Part shown: piece after piece, positions 63,610-64,000 of the stretch
Position numbering within the stretch: position 1 is the stretch's first letter
How the letters are laid out: the number at the start of each line of letters is the position of its first letter
Source of the DNA: Streptomyces abyssomicinicus
GTDB lineage: Bacteria > Actinomycetota > Actinomycetes > Streptomycetales > Streptomycetaceae
Length of the DNA: 64,000 nt
Direction of reading: 5' to 3'
Assembly: GCF_008974245.1 (NCBI RefSeq)
Contig: NZ_BBZI01000006.1
Location: forward strand, 967,125-1,031,124
Program-made: the position numbers and the translations under genes
Notes under the pieces: generated by a model
Databases searched by the model: none
What the model saw: the letters and a program-made list of their open reading frames with translations, nothing else
Told to the model about the DNA's origin: nothing

Positions 63610-64000
63610 GTGAAGGACGCGTTCGGCGCACCCCAGTCGGTGCTGGTGCTCGGCGGCGCCTCGGAGATCGGGCTGGCGGTCGCCCGCCGCATGCTCGTCC
63701 GCCGCGCCCGCACGGTGTGGCTGGCGGGCCGCCCCTCACCCGCCCTGGACGCCGCCGCAGCCTCGCTGCGCGTCCTGCGGCCCGGGGCCGACGTGCGGAC
63801 CGTGGAGTTCGACGCGCTGGACACCGGCTCGCACGAGGAGGTCCTGGGGAAGGTCTTCGCGGAGGGTGACATCGACCTGGTGCTGCTGGCCTTCGGCGTC
63901 CTCGGCGACCAGGCCCGCGACGAGCGGGAACCGGCCGGGGCGGTGCGGGTCGCGCAGACCAACTACACCGGCGCCGTCTCGGCCGGGCTGGTGGCGGCCG
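63610..64000 (+). CDS. dprE2: DprE2-like short-chain dehydrogenase (3' end outside window)
   Basis: 130 residues are visible, from the GTG at 63610 with AGGAG 5 nt upstream. VLVLGGASEIGLAVARRML is the NAD-binding TGxxxGxG-type motif (GGxSEIGL form), and VEFDALDTGSHEEVLGK, DIDLVLLAFGVLGDQARD and VAQTNYTGAVSAGLVAA correspond closely to mycobacterial DprE2 (Rv3791), the NADH-dependent ketoreductase that completes the epimerisation. The active-site S-Y-K triad lies beyond the window. It follows dprE1 by 40 nt. Confidence 0.9.
   Translation, partial: MKDAFGAPQSVLVLGGASEIGLAVARRMLVRRARTVWLAGRPSPALDAAAASLRVLRPGADVRTVEFDALDTGSHEEVLGKVFAEGDIDLVLLAFGVLGDQARDEREPAGAVRVAQTNYTGAVSAGLVAA

Overview
The window is a piece of a Streptomyces chromosome. 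GC content is very high, GTG starts and GTGA/ATGA stop-start overlaps are common, and the gene order resembles the S. coelicolor SCO48xx-SCO49xx core region as I remember it (afsQ1/afsQ2/sigQ, adenosine deaminase, nucleoside ABC transporter, sdhCDAB, the SCO4848-family membrane protein and its neighbouring D-Ala-D-Ala carboxypeptidase). It looks like vertically inherited core chromosome. I found no tRNA, rRNA, IS element, prophage or CRISPR array.

Layout. 1-3.1 kb: the 3' end of an aldehyde dehydrogenase gene, a small exported protein and a Stealth-family sugar-phosphate transferase. 3.2-7.0 kb: a copper island (exported His-rich protein, CopZ, CopA) around three CsoR-type operators. 7.2-13.5 kb: a uridine-kinase-like NTPase, sigQ divergent from afsQ1-afsQ2-lipoprotein with an AfsQ1-type box between them, then VanZ, PspC and small exported proteins. 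13.7-29.5 kb: a nucleoside salvage region: adenosine deaminase (add), then after regulators and a transporter, the operon ATPase-permease-permease-cdd-deoA, a BMP-type nucleoside-binding lipoprotein and an M20 amidohydrolase. add, the transporter operon and the lipoprotein gene share an upstream TCTACGCGCGT element.

29.8-38.2 kb: an APC permease and a nonulosonic (sialic/Kdn-like) acid wall-polymer cluster: two divergent operons with NeuA, NeuB, a GT2 enzyme, a polysialyltransferase-like enzyme and two further glycosyltransferases. NeuA and NeuB lie in one uninterrupted frame. 38.5-46 kb: an acyl-CoA mutase, an L,D-transpeptidase lipoprotein, succinate dehydrogenase (sdhCDAB) and an OHCU-decarboxylase-like protein. 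46-53.5 kb: a GH20 hexosaminidase, a DUF4328 protein, an ECF sigma factor coupled to a repeat-bearing membrane protein, a Nudix hydrolase, and a small operon with paired palindromes next to a TetR gene.

53.6-64 kb: an orphan peptide-binding protein, a membrane metallophosphoesterase, an SCO4848-family protein, a D-Ala-D-Ala carboxypeptidase, a BrkB-family protein, and a divergent set matching the mycobacterial decaprenyl-phospho-arabinose pathway (PAP2 phosphatase, UbiA-type phosphoribosyltransferase, GtrA; DprE1 and DprE2).

Cell-envelope polymer synthesis, metal and nutrient sensing and nucleoside salvage dominate. Thirteen genes show a -10-like hexamer only 6-7 nt before a GTG/ATG, which suggests leaderless transcripts.
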